Notes: a model not told the origin generated them from the letters alone. Positions 44,074 to 53,196 are shown, counted from the first letter of the stretch. The stretch is DNA of 64,000 nt from an uncultured Mycoplasmatota bacterium (GCA_946494435.1 CAMMBO010000001.1:1-64000); one strand, 5' to 3'. Numbers and translations: made by a program.

Positions 44074-45504
44074 CTAAATTACTAGTAATAATACTGTAAA
44101 TACTATAAATGCTAATACAAGTAAAGCTACTAATAATTTCCAAATATACTTAAACCAATCTTTATAAGAAGTATTAGTATAAGCAAGAGTTAACATAAGT
44201 GGAATACTAGTAGGTGCTACTAGAGTAACAATACCATATAAGCTCTGGAATATTACAGCAATAAGTTGATAGTTATTAGTATCAGTAACAACACTTACAA
44301 AGTATGGTAACACACTATAGAATGCATAAAGTGGATCACCATTAAAGATACTAGAAATAACTACAACTAAACCAGTAGTAAAGATATTAAATCCTTTAGT
44401 TAATCCTAAAATAAATTTATAGATAACTAATTGATATGGATCATAAGTAGTAAGTACTAAACATGTATAGATTAGTATTACAATTAAAGCAGGTACTAAT
44501 GCTTTTTTAACACCTTTACCAAATCCATCAAATACATCATCCCATTTAATTTTATAAACAAATTTAAGGATAATGATAGCAAGTAACATTAGAGTTACTA
44601 GCTCTACTAAAGTCCAATATCCAAAAGCACTGATTGCCCCTAAAATCTTACCAAAGATAGGGAAACCAAATAATTCAAACTCTGTAATAGCAGTAGTTAC
44701 ATCATCAAATAAAGTTATACCGAAAGCACTATTCCAAGGAATAAAACCTAAAATTGTAACTATTAGCATTAAATCTAAGATTAAAACTAATGGCCATACT
44801 CTAACTTTATGTTTTTTACCTTTATCTTTGTCTTTAGCTTTCTCAACCTTAACTTCCTCTGGGATAAATTCTTCTTTATCATCACACTTTTTAGTACTAG
44901 CTTTCTTACCAAATTTTAATGTAAATAAAGCTAGCATTACTACACCTAATACTAAAAGAACAATTTTAGCCCAAATCAAATCTGTAAGTTCTACTGATAA
45001 GTATTGTTGTAATACTTGAGTTGTATTATAAGAAAATGTTGTTCCCATTAAACCTACAGCAACACTACCTGCAGTAACAGCAGTAGCAGCTACTTTATTG
45101 TATCCCATCATAAGTACTAAAGAAATAACAAATGGGAATAACATTAACAATGCTAATTGTAGTCCTGCAAATGAAGTTAAAAATGCAAATAAAGCCATAA
45201 TAACAACAAGGCATATTACTTCTTTACCTTTAAACTTCTTAACTAGACTATCTAGCATTCTTCTATATGCTCCAGTTTTATATAAAACACCATAGAAACC
45301 ACCAACAACTAATACAAATAGAGCAACATAACCAAAGTAACCAAATACAGTTGATTGATATGATAAAATATCGAATAATCCAACTTGATATCTACCAAGT
45401 TCTGTATACTCAGTTTGATAAGTTGCACAAGGTAAAATCCATGTTAGTAAAGCAAATAAAAGTAATGTTATAATAACAACTTTAAGTGTATTATGCTTTT
45501 TCAT
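44074..45504 (-). CDS. YfcC/DcuC-superfamily membrane transporter
   Basis: The 476-aa protein has about 11-12 membrane helices and resembles the YfcC-type ion-transporter-superfamily carriers, which move C4-dicarboxylates, amino acids or peptides. Recognisable parts are LLTWILPCATYQTEY (N-terminal end of the first helix), GYFGYVALFVLVVGGFYGVL and NTTQVLQQYL, with LVAPTSIPLMLTLAY near the C-terminus. A basic loop (KDKDKGKKHKVRVWP) splits two halves. The ATG at 45504 follows GGAGAG. The substrate cannot be read from the sequence. Confidence 0.75.
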   Translation of the reverse strand: MKKHNTLKVVIITLLLFALLTWILPCATYQTEYTELGRYQVGLFDILSYQSTVFGYFGYVALFVLVVGGFYGVLYKTGAYRRMLDSLVKKFKGKEVICLVVIMALFAFLTSFAGLQLALLMLFPFVISLVLMMGYNKVAATAVTAGSVAVGLMGTTFSYNTTQVLQQYLSVELTDLIWAKIVLLVLGVVMLALFTLKFGKKASTKKCDDKEEFIPEEVKVEKAKDKDKGKKHKVRVWPLVLILDLMLIVTILGFIPWNSAFGITLFDDVTTAITEFELFGFPIFGKILGAISAFGYWTLVELVTLMLLAIIILKFVYKIKWDDVFDGFGKGVKKALVPALIVILIYTCLVLTTYDPYQLVIYKFILGLTKGFNIFTTGLVVVISSIFNGDPLYAFYSVLPYFVSVVTDTNNYQLIAVIFQSLYGIVTLVAPTSIPLMLTLAYTNTSYKDWFKYIWKLLVALLVLAFIVFTVLLLVI

Positions 45505-45527
45505 ATCTTTCTCTCCTTCCAACTATA

Positions 45528-45556
45528 ATTATACGAAGAATTCCTTTAGTTTACAA
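45528..45556 (-). promoter_or_regulatory. Promoter of the YfcC-like gene
   Basis: TTGTAA (45551-45556), a 17-nt spacer and TATAAT (45528-45533) on the minus strand. Confidence 0.75.
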
Positions 45557-45593
45557 GCTTTTGACGACTTTTTTTGTGAAACTTTTGTGAATT

Positions 45594-46274
45594 TTATAAT
45601 TTATCAAAAAAGGCTTTAAATAATCTCTTAGAATATTCATCATCTAAATTAGATTCAGGATGCCACTGTACACCTAATATAAAGTTTTTATCTTTAAGTT
45701 CCACACCTTCTATAAGTTCATCACTACTCCTAGCACAGACCAAAGTATTATCAAATTCTGGAACATGATAACTATGTCTAGAATTAACCCATATCTCTTT
45801 CTCACCTATAATAGAATAAAGTTTACTATTCTTATCGATAATAACTGAATGAACATAATTCTTAGTAGGTTCTAAATGATTGATAGAGGTATTATTTTTG
45901 ATAGTATTATCATAACCTATTCTCTTATCCCCACTTAATACTTTACTTAAAGCTTGCATACCTAAACATATAGCAAATAATGGTTTATCACACCTAATTG
46001 CATAATCAATTACTATTTCATCCAACTGATACCAAGTATCTCCTCCAGGTAATATAAACCCATCACAGTTTTTTAGAACCCTCTCTAAATCTTTAAGCTC
46101 TTCTTCACTATAAAAATTTTTACAAGACAAGTCATCCTTACCAACAGGTAATATTAATAAAGGAATACCCCCAAATTTCGTAACAGCAAGTCTAACTTCT
46201 TCTACACAAATAATATTAGCATCTCCACTATATAACCTTCCTACAATACCAATAATAGGTTTAATCTTAATCAC
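45594..46274 (-). CDS. Class I glutamine amidotransferase-like hydrolase (peptidase C26)
   Basis: The 226-aa protein belongs to the gamma-glutamyl-GABA hydrolase/PuuD group. The nucleophile elbow FAICLGMQAL carries the catalytic Cys; His and Glu of the triad are in GVQWHPES. Further signs are IGIVGRLY and GFILPGGDTWYQ. It probably cleaves a gamma-glutamyl bond. No polyamine pathway genes are nearby. It lies between the YfcC-like transporter and the orphan small RNA, which may hint at uptake and hydrolysis of a gamma-glutamyl compound; this is inference. Confidence 0.88.
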   Translation of the reverse strand: MIKIKPIIGIVGRLYSGDANIICVEEVRLAVTKFGGIPLLILPVGKDDLSCKNFYSEEELKDLERVLKNCDGFILPGGDTWYQLDEIVIDYAIRCDKPLFAICLGMQALSKVLSGDKRIGYDNTIKNNTSINHLEPTKNYVHSVIIDKNSKLYSIIGEKEIWVNSRHSYHVPEFDNTLVCARSSDELIEGVELKDKNFILGVQWHPESNLDDEYSKRLFKAFFDKL

Positions 46275-46335
46275 CTCAAAATAAGATATGAAAAAAGATA
46301 AGAATATTTAACTCTTATCTTAACGATTTAACAAA

Positions 46336-46364
46336 TTGACATACAAGATATACTATAATATAAT
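46336..46364 (+). promoter_or_regulatory. Near-consensus promoter of an orphan small RNA
   Basis: TTGACA (46336-46341), a 17-nt spacer and TATAAT (46359-46364) on the plus strand. No plus-strand gene follows. Confidence 0.88.
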
Positions 46365-46370
46365 AACTTT

Positions 46371-46490
46371 CAGAAAGAAGAAATATCTATTAATAATTAT
46401 ATTTACTTCTTTTATAAAACTCGTACCGCTATTCGTTTAGGACGTTAGTATGAGGCTTAGTACATCATACGTAGTGGCAGAGTTTTTTTT
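46371..46490 (+). ncRNA. Orphan structured small RNA, about 120 nt
   Basis: The transcript expected from the promoter has a first AT-rich hairpin (AAAGAAGAAATAT with ATATTTACTTCTTT, 46374-46413) and a second branched structure. In it AAAACTC pairs with GAGTTTT and CCGCTA (46426-46431) with TAGTGG (46472-46477); inside, GTATGA pairs with TCATAC. Eight T follow at 46483-46490. No open frame with a ribosome site is present. The sequence does not match tmRNA, SRP, 6S or RNase P RNA as I know them. The same structure may also stop lysS transcription from the opposite side. Confidence 0.7.
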
Positions 46491-46499
46491 ATTTTAAAT

Positions 46500-47993
46500 C
46501 TACTTCTCAATAGGCTTCATTGTAGGAAATAATATAACATCACGAATACTATCTTGTTCTGTAAAGAACATTATAAGTCTATCTATTCCATAACCTACAC
46601 CACCAGCAGGAGGCATACCATATTCTAAAGCTTCAATAAAGTCCATATCTATATCATTCGCTTCAGCATTACCTAAATTCTTTTCTTTTAATTGTTCTTC
46701 AAATCTATCTAACTGGTCATCTGGATCATTTAACTCAGTATAAGCATTAGCCATTTCTCTACCTGCAATAAATAATTCAAATCTATCCACAAATCTAGGA
46801 TCATCTTTATTTTTCTTAGTAAGTGGAGAAATCTCTACTGGATGTCCATATAAGAAAGTTGGTTGAATTAAAGTTTCCTCTACATACTTTTCAAAGAAAA
46901 GATTTATGATATGTCCTACGGTCTTTTCATGTTCTTGAACTTCAATATTATGTTCTTTTGCAAGCTCCAAAGCCTCATCAACACTCATTTCTTTTTTAAA
47001 GTCAATGCCTGTTTTCTCTTTAATTGCATCAACCATACTAATTCTCTTCCATGGTCCTTTTAAGTTAATATCTTGATTATTCCAATGATAATCCATCTTA
47101 CCAATAACATTCTCAGCAATATTAACAAACATCTTTTCTGTTAAATCCATCATACCCTCTAAATCAGAATAAGCTTCATAAACTTCCATAAGAGTAAACT
47201 CTGGATTATGTTTAGGATCCATTCCCTCATTTCTAAAGACACGACCTATTTCATAAACCTTTTCCATACCTCCAACTAAAAGTCTTTTTAAAGGTAATTC
47301 TAAGGCAATTCTAAGGTACATATCTAAGTCTTGACTATTATGATGAGTAACAAAAGGACGAGCTGAAGCACCGGTTAACAACGTTGATAAAACAGGTGTC
47401 TCTACTTCAACAAAGTCTCTATTATCTAAAAAGCTTTGAATAGAACGAATAATCTTAGGTCTTAAAAAAGCAACACGTCTAGACTCATCATTCATCATTA
47501 AATCAACATAACGTCTTCTATATCTTTCCTCAACATCAGTAAGTCCATGAAACTTCTCAGGAAGTGGTCTTAAAGCTTTAACTAAAGGTGTATATTCTAA
47601 ACACTTAATAGTTACTTCTCCTGTTCTTGTCTTCATAACCTTACCATAAACACCAACAATATCCCCAATATCAGCAGACTTAAACAATGTATAGATATCT
47701 TCTCCTACATCATTAATTGATATATATACTTGAATAGAACCACTCTTATCTTTAATAGAGAAAAATGAAGCTTTACCCATCTTTCTAATAAACATAATTC
47801 TACCAGCCACTTTAACAGTATCAGTCATACTATCAAAAGCATCATGGTCTACACTTTCATACTTTTCTTTAACATCATTAGCATAATCACTTCTATCATA
47901 TCTACTACCAAAAGGATCATAACCTAATTCTCTTAACTTAAGAGCTTTATCTCTTCTAACTAATTCCTGTTCTGTTAATTTTCGCTCGTGCAT
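46500..47993 (-). CDS. lysS: Lysyl-tRNA synthetase, class II
   Basis: LysRS charges tRNA-Lys. The OB-fold anticodon-binding domain (VKVAGRIMFIRKMGKASFFSIKD) precedes the class II core with motif 2 (RVFRNEGMDPKHNPEFTLMEVY) and motif 3 (GGVGYGIDRLIMFF). At 497 aa it has standard size. AAGGAGG precedes the ATG. It overlaps the upstream RDD-protein gene by 19 bp, so the dusB-RDD-lysS run is one operon, close to the dusB-lysS order of B. subtilis. Confidence 0.98.
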   Translation of the reverse strand: MHERKLTEQELVRRDKALKLRELGYDPFGSRYDRSDYANDVKEKYESVDHDAFDSMTDTVKVAGRIMFIRKMGKASFFSIKDKSGSIQVYISINDVGEDIYTLFKSADIGDIVGVYGKVMKTRTGEVTIKCLEYTPLVKALRPLPEKFHGLTDVEERYRRRYVDLMMNDESRRVAFLRPKIIRSIQSFLDNRDFVEVETPVLSTLLTGASARPFVTHHNSQDLDMYLRIALELPLKRLLVGGMEKVYEIGRVFRNEGMDPKHNPEFTLMEVYEAYSDLEGMMDLTEKMFVNIAENVIGKMDYHWNNQDINLKGPWKRISMVDAIKEKTGIDFKKEMSVDEALELAKEHNIEVQEHEKTVGHIINLFFEKYVEETLIQPTFLYGHPVEISPLTKKNKDDPRFVDRFELFIAGREMANAYTELNDPDDQLDRFEEQLKEKNLGNAEANDIDMDFIEALEYGMPPAGGVGYGIDRLIMFFTEQDSIRDVILFPTMKPIEK

Positions 47994-48685
47994 AAAACAT
48001 CCTCCTTCACTGTATCTGCAACTACAACTTCAGTCTTAGCAACTTTATCGTGTAATCCTTGTGCATTCTTAGTAAATGCTATCATTATTAAACTAATAAT
48101 AAGTACTATATATTGAATACTACTAACAAGACTACTAGCACTTAAAAAGATATTTTTACTTAAGAATAGTACTAAAATAACATTAATAATATTAACTAAA
48201 ATACTATTATTAATCATCCCTCTAATAAGTAAATCATTCATAGATAGTTCTGTATCATTAGTTTTCTTAATTTTAATTTTCATTAACTTCTTACCAAAAG
48301 TCTGCCCATTATTATAACATGGATAAACAACATAGTAAAGTAGACTTATAACAATAGTGACAATAGAAACAATAACTGTTTGTCTAGAAATATCATAACT
48401 TAAGTCTACCATCTGATTAACATACTCTTCCATAGAAACAGTTCCTTCAACATAACCTTCTAAAACTCTATTTTGTTCTTCATAAAGCTTAGTAGCTGTA
48501 TCATTAACAGGAACAAACATTGTAATAAGAGAAGTTATCATACTAATAAGTACTAAATCTATTAGAAAAGCAAGTACTCTCTGACTAAACATTGCCTTAA
48601 TATCAGGACTTTTCCTAAGCTTATTATCTTCTTTTACTTTCTCTTCTTCCTCTTTAATTTTATCATAAACATTTCTCTTTTTCAT
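47975..48685 (-). CDS. RDD-family membrane protein
   Basis: The 236-aa protein has a charged N-terminus (KIKEEEEKVKEDNKLRK) and about four membrane helices; SQRVLAFLIDLVLISMIT is the typical RDD opening (Arg-Asp pair in the first helix). GQTFGKKLMKIKIKK is the second RDD signature. RDD proteins are of unknown or diverse transport function. It overlaps lysS by 19 bp and the 3' end of dusB by 23 bp. Its insertion between dusB and lysS is not the B. subtilis arrangement. Confidence 0.87.
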   Translation of the reverse strand: MKKRNVYDKIKEEEEKVKEDNKLRKSPDIKAMFSQRVLAFLIDLVLISMITSLITMFVPVNDTATKLYEEQNRVLEGYVEGTVSMEEYVNQMVDLSYDISRQTVIVSIVTIVISLLYYVVYPCYNNGQTFGKKLMKIKIKKTNDTELSMNDLLIRGMINNSILVNIINVILVLFLSKNIFLSASSLVSSIQYIVLIISLIMIAFTKNAQGLHDKVAKTEVVVADTVKEDVLCTSEN

Positions 48686-49652
48686 AAAGTTCCTCCTTAA
48701 ACTCTTCTAATACTTGTAGTATATCACATATCTTAGTCATTTTATAAATTTTATTTTTAACATCATTACTTCCTTTAACACCCTTTAGATACCATCCTAC
48801 ATGACTTCTTATTTCAAGTACTGCCTGCTTCTCACTTTTTAAGTCACTTAACATCTTTAAATGTTTAATACACATATCTATTTTATCATTAGTTGTAGGT
48901 AGTGTATAAGGTTTTCCTTCAAGATATAATACAGTATTTCTAATAAGCCAAGGATTACCTAAAGCAGCTCTTCCAATCATAACTGCATCACACCCCGTAA
49001 AATCTAACATTTCTTTTGCTTTCTCAGGACTAGTAACATCACCATTACCAATTACTGAAATTTTAACACTATTTTTAACATCACGAATTATATTCCAATC
49101 AGCTTTACCAGAATAACCTTGACTTCTCGTTCTCCCATGGACAGTAATAGCACTAGCACCTGCTTCTTCACAAATTTTCGCAATCTCAATAGCATTTATA
49201 TGATTAGCGTCCCATCCACTACGTATTTTAACTGTAACAGGACATTTAACAGCATTTACCACAGCCTTAACTATCTCTTTTACTTTATTAGGATTTTTAA
49301 GCAAGGCACTACCTGCTTGGGCTCTTAAAGCCACTTTAGGAACAGGACACCCCATATTAATATCAATAATATCAGGTCTCATTTCTTTCTCAATATATTT
49401 AGCAGCCTCTACAAAGCTATCTACATCACTACCAAATATCTGTTGTGCGATAGGGCGTTCAACATCTTCCATATAAAGCATATCGATAGTTTTCTTATTA
49501 TCATAACATATAGCCTTATCACTAACCATCTCAGCATAGATAAGTCCACATCCCATTTCTTTAACTATCTTACGATAAGCACTATTACAAATACCTGCCA
49601 TAGGAGCAAGAACAACTCTATTTTCTATTTCAACATTACCTATTTTCCACAT
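48663..49652 (-). CDS. dusB: tRNA-dihydrouridine synthase
   Basis: Dus enzymes reduce uridine in tRNA D-loops using FMN. The 329-aa protein has VVLAPMAGICNSAYRKI, DINMGCPVPKV (with the catalytic Cys context), VKIRSGWD, AITVHGRTRSQGYSG and GNGDVTSPEKAKEML. The start has the ribosome site GGGTGA. It starts the dusB-RDD-lysS operon and diverges from the antitoxin-like RNA promoter. Confidence 0.95.
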   Translation of the reverse strand: MWKIGNVEIENRVVLAPMAGICNSAYRKIVKEMGCGLIYAEMVSDKAICYDNKKTIDMLYMEDVERPIAQQIFGSDVDSFVEAAKYIEKEMRPDIIDINMGCPVPKVALRAQAGSALLKNPNKVKEIVKAVVNAVKCPVTVKIRSGWDANHINAIEIAKICEEAGASAITVHGRTRSQGYSGKADWNIIRDVKNSVKISVIGNGDVTSPEKAKEMLDFTGCDAVMIGRAALGNPWLIRNTVLYLEGKPYTLPTTNDKIDMCIKHLKMLSDLKSEKQAVLEIRSHVGWYLKGVKGSNDVKNKIYKMTKICDILQVLEEFKEELYEKEKCL

Positions 49653-49669
49653 ATAAAATCACCCAACAC

Positions 49670-49698
49670 TTGCAAAATATAAACTTTTGTGTTACTAT
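49670..49698 (+). promoter_or_regulatory. Promoter of the antitoxin-like RNA
   Basis: TTGCAA (49670-49675), a 17-nt spacer and TACTAT (49693-49698) on the plus strand. Confidence 0.65.
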
Positions 49699-49704
49699 GA
49701 ATAT

Positions 49705-49831
49705 GTAAAAGAAATTTACATAAACTATTAAGGGAACATTTAGCATTGGATAACTAGATGTCTACCCCCAAAAATATTTAATTAAAGGTGATAGACATTA
49801 ATCTTTATAAAAGATTAAGTGTCTTTTTTTA
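49705..49831 (+). ncRNA. Candidate type I antitoxin RNA
   Basis: A plus-strand RNA of about 120 nt would start near 49705. It contains a hairpin pairing ATGTCTACC (49758-49766) with GGTGATAGACAT (49787-49798), and ends at the terminator AGACA...TGTCT (49793-49824) followed by seven T. Its 3' end overlaps the end of the toxin frame on the other strand. GGTGATAGACAT is also partly complementary to the toxin leader GUGUCUACCUCC. The arrangement resembles convergent type I systems such as Fst/par and TxpA/RatA. No protein frame is evident. Confidence 0.55.
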
Positions 49832-49913
49832 TTTCTGTTATTAGAAAAATAACGAGGAACAAAATGATACAGACATAACGTAATACCTTTAATATAAATA
49901 CACGTTTCTTCAT
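49815..49913 (-). CDS. Candidate type I toxin peptide, 32 aa
   Basis: A minus-strand ATG (49911-49913) opens a 32-codon frame with a basic N-terminus (MKKRVFILKVLRY), a single strongly hydrophobic stretch (VCIILFLVIFLIT) and a charged tail (EIKKDT). This is the form of small membrane toxins. AAAGGAGGT lies 9 nt before the ATG but inside a hairpin that would hide it. The stop codon lies in the terminator of the opposite RNA. Toxicity is inferred from the layout. Confidence 0.6.
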   Translation of the reverse strand: MKKRVFILKVLRYVCIILFLVIFLITEIKKDT

Positions 49914-49922
49914 CTATATCAA

Positions 49923-49939
49923 ACCTCCTTTCCGGAGGT
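49923..49939 (-). promoter_or_regulatory. Hairpin that hides the toxin ribosome site
   Basis: In the toxin mRNA ACCUCC-GGAAA-GGAGGU forms a 6-bp stem with the Shine-Dalgarno AGGAGGU in its 3' arm. The next bases upstream (GGUGUCUACC) are a direct repeat of the segment at 49787-49798 in plus-strand terms. Confidence 0.75.
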
Positions 49940-49971
49940 AGACACCCTACTACTAAAATTCCCTTAGACAT

Positions 49972-50000
49972 ATTATATACTAAAGACAATTTTGATACAA
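49972..50000 (-). promoter_or_regulatory. Promoter of the toxin mRNA
   Basis: TTGTAT (49995-50000), a 17-nt spacer and TATAAT (49972-49977) on the minus strand. Confidence 0.75.
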
Positions 50001-50022
50001 GTGTTTTTTCACAAATTAGATA

Positions 50023-50703
50023 CTATTTTTTTATATTATTACGATATAAAGTTAATACTTTTGAACTACACTCAATCTTTTCTTTTGCTTCCTTCATTAC
50101 AGGTAAATCCAAAACTTCCATAGAACAGTTATATTTATCTTTTAATGTTAAATCAAAAAGATAAAATGGTGTTTCTCTATTAAGTATATTATCTAAAATA
50201 ATCTCTTTATAATTACCTTGTTCTAACAAATGCAAACCTACCAAATCTTTATTATGCAAAACTAATAAATTAGGAAATCTATACCAATTAATATTATCAA
50301 TGTGAGAATAAACACTTTCATTATTATCAAGTGGTAACAACGCATATGGACTAAATTCGTCTAATTTATCATTAACTTTGTATACTTGCGTTATATTACA
50401 ACCTAAACATTCACTATTATAATATTTTCTTAATAGATTATCTCTAACTACTTTTTGATATTCAGTTTCACTACTACTAGTTATTAAATTAGCATAAAAA
50501 TCTTTATTTTTACTTCTTAAGCTCCACTCATCTATTACACCACCGTTCAACAAACAGTCAATTAAGTCTTTATTAACAGTTTCTAAATCATAAAATCTTC
50601 TTCTTAAATTCTCTTCTTTATATTTTTTTATCTCTTCTTTAATTCCTTGTAATTCATAAACTAATATTTTCTTTTTATCTTCACTAAATTCATATAATTT
50701 CAT
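50023..50703 (-). CDS. Unknown protein, 226 aa
   Basis: I do not recognise this protein. It has a charged helical N-terminus (LQGIKEEIKKYKEENLRRRF), a mixed central region with several Cys (ECLGCNITQVY) and no membrane segment. It starts within the last codon of mscL (TAATG overlap), so translation is coupled and the gene depends on the mscL transcript. The CLGC pair is suggestive of metal binding but is not enough. No function is proposed. Confidence 0.7.
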   Translation of the reverse strand: MKLYEFSEDKKKILVYELQGIKEEIKKYKEENLRRRFYDLETVNKDLIDCLLNGGVIDEWSLRSKNKDFYANLITSSSETEYQKVVRDNLLRKYYNSECLGCNITQVYKVNDKLDEFSPYALLPLDNNESVYSHIDNINWYRFPNLLVLHNKDLVGLHLLEQGNYKEIILDNILNRETPFYLFDLTLKDKYNCSMEVLDLPVMKEAKEKIECSSKVLTLYRNNIKK

Positions 50704-51144
50704 TATCTTTTTCCTCCAACTTTCTTATTATCTTTTAACAAATCTCTAATCTCTTCAAGTAACACCACTTGTTCATCCTTTTTCTTCTCTTCTTTTTTAT
50801 GTTCAATTCCTAACTTCTTATCTGCTCTATCTCTAATATTAGCAACTATCTTAACCATTACAAAAATACAAATAGCAATGATTAAAAAGTCAACAATACT
50901 CTGTATAAAAGAGCCATACATAATAGAAGCATCACCTATTTTAATAGATAAACCACTAAAGTCAAGTCCTCCTAGTATAACTCCAAGTAAAGGCATAAAT
51001 ATATCATCTACTAAACTACTAACTATTTTAGAAAAAGGCTCTGCTTAATTTAATAACACCAATAGCCATATCTAAAACAGCACCTCTACTAATAAACTTT
51101 CTAAATTCTCCTATTTCTTTTTTCACTGCTTTCTTAGCTTTCAT
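50703..51144 (-). pseudogene. mscL: mscL, large-conductance mechanosensitive channel, frameshifted
   Basis: MscL opens under membrane tension to release solutes. The first frame from the ATG at 51144 gives the N-terminus EIGEFRKFISRGAVLDMAIGVI and stops at TAA (51028-51030). The second frame gives FSKIVSSLVDDIFMPLLGVILGG, the second helix (FIQSIVDFLIIAICIFVMV) and the C-terminal coiled coil. An extra base in a run of five A (plus strand 51032-51036) separates them; removing it restores one frame of about 146 codons. GGAGGA precedes the start. The 97-aa distal part could start at 50996 but lacks the pore helix. A homopolymer error in the assembly is possible. Confidence 0.85.
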
Positions 51145-51203
51145 AACTACTTCCTCCATCTTTTTCCACAGTTTAAGTGGATAACTGACTTTATAATACA
51201 GAA

Positions 51204-51229
51204 AAAAGAACTATTTTTCAAGTTCTTTT
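51204..51229 (-). terminator. ftsH terminator
   Basis: AAAAGAACT/AGTTCTTTT with an 8-nt loop overlaps the ftsH stop; a T run follows on the minus strand. Confidence 0.85.
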
Positions 51230-53178
51230 ATTAGTTCTGCTTTATTCATCTTAGAGTAACCTTTAACTCCTTTTTCTTTAGCAAGTTCTTTTAACTTAGT
51301 TAGACTCATTTTCTCATAGTTAGTTTCCTCTTCTTCAGAAGGCATCTCACCATGTTCTACTAAGTAATCAATTTGTTCTTTAGTTAATGTCTCGTACTCT
51401 AATAATGTCTTAGCAAGTAAATCAAGTAAATCTCTATTTTCTTTAATTATCTTAGTCGCTTCATCATAGCACTTATCAATAATCTTTCTCATTTCTTGAT
51501 CTATTTCATGAGCTACTTCATTAGAGAAGTTTCTACTCTTAGCATAGTCCCTACCTAAGAAAGCACTACCTTCTCGCTCTTCTAATTGCATAGGTCCTAA
51601 ATCACTCATACCATATTCAGTAACCATAGCTCTTGCTATCTTAGTAGCTTTCTCAAAGTCATTTTGTGCCCCTGTTGTAACTTCACCAAAGACAACCTCT
51701 TCGCTAACACGTCCTGCAAGTAAACCTGTAATTTCTTCAAGTAAATCAGTTTTAGTCTTACAAATCTTCTCTTCACTAGGAATCATCATATTATATCCAC
51801 CTGCAGAACCACGTGGAATAATAGTAACCTTTTGAACGTCGTTAGCACCTTTTAACTTAATACCAACAACAGCATGACCTGATTCATGATATGCAACTAA
51901 CTTACGGTCGGCTTCACTTCTTTTAGCACTAGTCTTAGCAGGTCCCATTAGTACTCTATCACTAGCTTCATCTATCTCACTCATTGTAATGGCATCTTTA
52001 TTACGTCTAACAGCAAGTAAAGCAGCCTCATTAAGTAAGTTTTCAAGGTCTGCACCAGAATAACCTGGAGTTCTCTTAGCAAGAGCAGGAATATTAACAG
52101 AAGGTGCTAATACTTTGTTACGAGCATGTACTTTAAGTATTTCTTCACGTCCCTTTACATCAGGTAAATTAACAACAACTTGTCTATCAAATCTACCTGG
52201 ACGAAGTAAAGCTGGGTCTAATACATCAGGTCTATTAGTAGCAGCAATAATAATGATACCTTCATTTTCACCAAATCCATCCATCTCAGTAAGTAATTGG
52301 TTTAATGTTTGTTCTCTCTCATCATGTCCACCACCAATTCCTGTACCTCTTTGTCTACCAACAGCATCAATCTCATCTATAAAGATAAGACAAGGAGCAG
52401 TTCTTTTCGCTTGTTGGAACATATCACGAACACGGCTTGCACCAACACCTACGAACAACTCAACAAAGTCAGATCCACTAATATAATAGAAAGGAACATT
52501 CGCTTCACCTGCTACTGCACGAGCAAGTAAAGTTTTACCAGTTCCTGGAGGACCATATAAAAGTACACCCTTAGGAATTCTAGCACCTAACTTTTGGAAC
52601 TTTTTAGGATTCTTTAAAAAGTCTATTAACTCTTTAACTTCTTCTTTCTCTTCATTAAGGCCAGCTACATCTTTAAAAGTAACTTTATTCTTATCACTAG
52701 AAAGCTTTGCTTTACTCTTACCAAAATCAAGAGAATTCTTACCTCCACCCATTTGTTTAGTTAAAAACCAAAAACAAATAAAGGCAAGTAAAGCAATAGG
52801 TAAAATATTAACTATTACAAGTAAAATAGTACTAGACTCTGGATCAGCTACACTAGTAAACTCAAAATCATCCGCTTCACTCGCTTCCACTAACTTTTTC
52901 ATTACTTGGTCAGATAGTGGAATTCTAACAAAGAAACTTTCATTTTCTTTATAATTGTCTAACTTACCAGTAATCTCATAAATCTGTGCTCTCTCACGAG
53001 GAGTTACAGTAATCTCACTTACTTCCTTAGCCTCTAAATCACTCATAAACTCATCATAAGTTAAAACATTAACTTTTTGATTAGCAACACTAACAAAGTA
53101 TATAACTCCAAGCATTACTAGAAGTAAAAAGACATAAGGTAGTAAACCTTTTTTAACAACTTTTTTATTTACATTCAT
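51211..53178 (-). CDS. ftsH: ATP-dependent zinc metalloprotease FtsH with a C-terminal SAP-like extension
   Basis: FtsH is a membrane-bound AAA protease of quality control. The 655-aa protein has two N-terminal membrane helices around an outer domain, Walker [17 protein letters not shown], the second region of homology ([20 protein letters not shown]) and the zinc site HESGHAVVG. The usual C-terminus is extended by a segment, [18 protein letters not shown] plus [13 protein letters not shown], that fits a SAP/Rho-N type helix-extended-helix domain. GGAGAG precedes the ATG. It follows tilS by 18 bp. Confidence 0.97.
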   Translation of the reverse strand: MNVNKKVVKKGLLPYVFLLLVMLGVIYFVSVANQKVNVLTYDEFMSDLEAKEVSEITVTPRERAQIYEITGKLDNYKENESFFVRIPLSDQVMKKLVEASEADDFEFTSVADPESSTILLVIVNILPIALLAFICFWFLTKQMGGGKNSLDFGKSKAKLSSDKNKVTFKDVAGLNEEKEEVKELIDFLKNPKKFQKLGARIPKGVLLYGPPGTGKTLLARAVAGEANVPFYYISGSDFVELFVGVGASRVRDMFQQAKRTAPCLIFIDEIDAVGRQRGTGIGGGHDEREQTLNQLLTEMDGFGENEGIIIIAATNRPDVLDPALLRPGRFDRQVVVNLPDVKGREEILKVHARNKVLAPSVNIPALAKRTPGYSGADLENLLNEAALLAVRRNKDAITMSEIDEASDRVLMGPAKTSAKRSEADRKLVAYHESGHAVVGIKLKGANDVQKVTIIPRGSAGGYNMMIPSEEKICKTKTDLLEEITGLLAGRVSEEVVFGEVTTGAQNDFEKATKIARAMVTEYGMSDLGPMQLEEREGSAFLGRDYAKSRNFSNEVAHEIDQEMRKIIDKCYDEATKIIKENRDLLDLLAKTLLEYETLTKEQIDYLVEHGEMPSEEEETNYEKMSLTKLKELAKEKGVKGYSKMNKAELIKELEK

Positions 53179-53196
53179 GGAAATCTCTCCTTTTTT

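Noticed and set aside
44573..45019. 148-aa plus-strand frame
   Set aside because: Antisense shadow of the YfcC-like transporter; no ribosome site.
46371..46490. T-box or lysine riboswitch for lysS
   Set aside because: The RNA is on the opposite strand and beyond the 3' end of lysS; no T-box sequence is present.
49798..49989. 63-aa minus-strand frame across the toxin locus
   Set aside because: It runs through the hairpin and terminator, lacks a ribosome site and is in a different frame from the 32-codon toxin.
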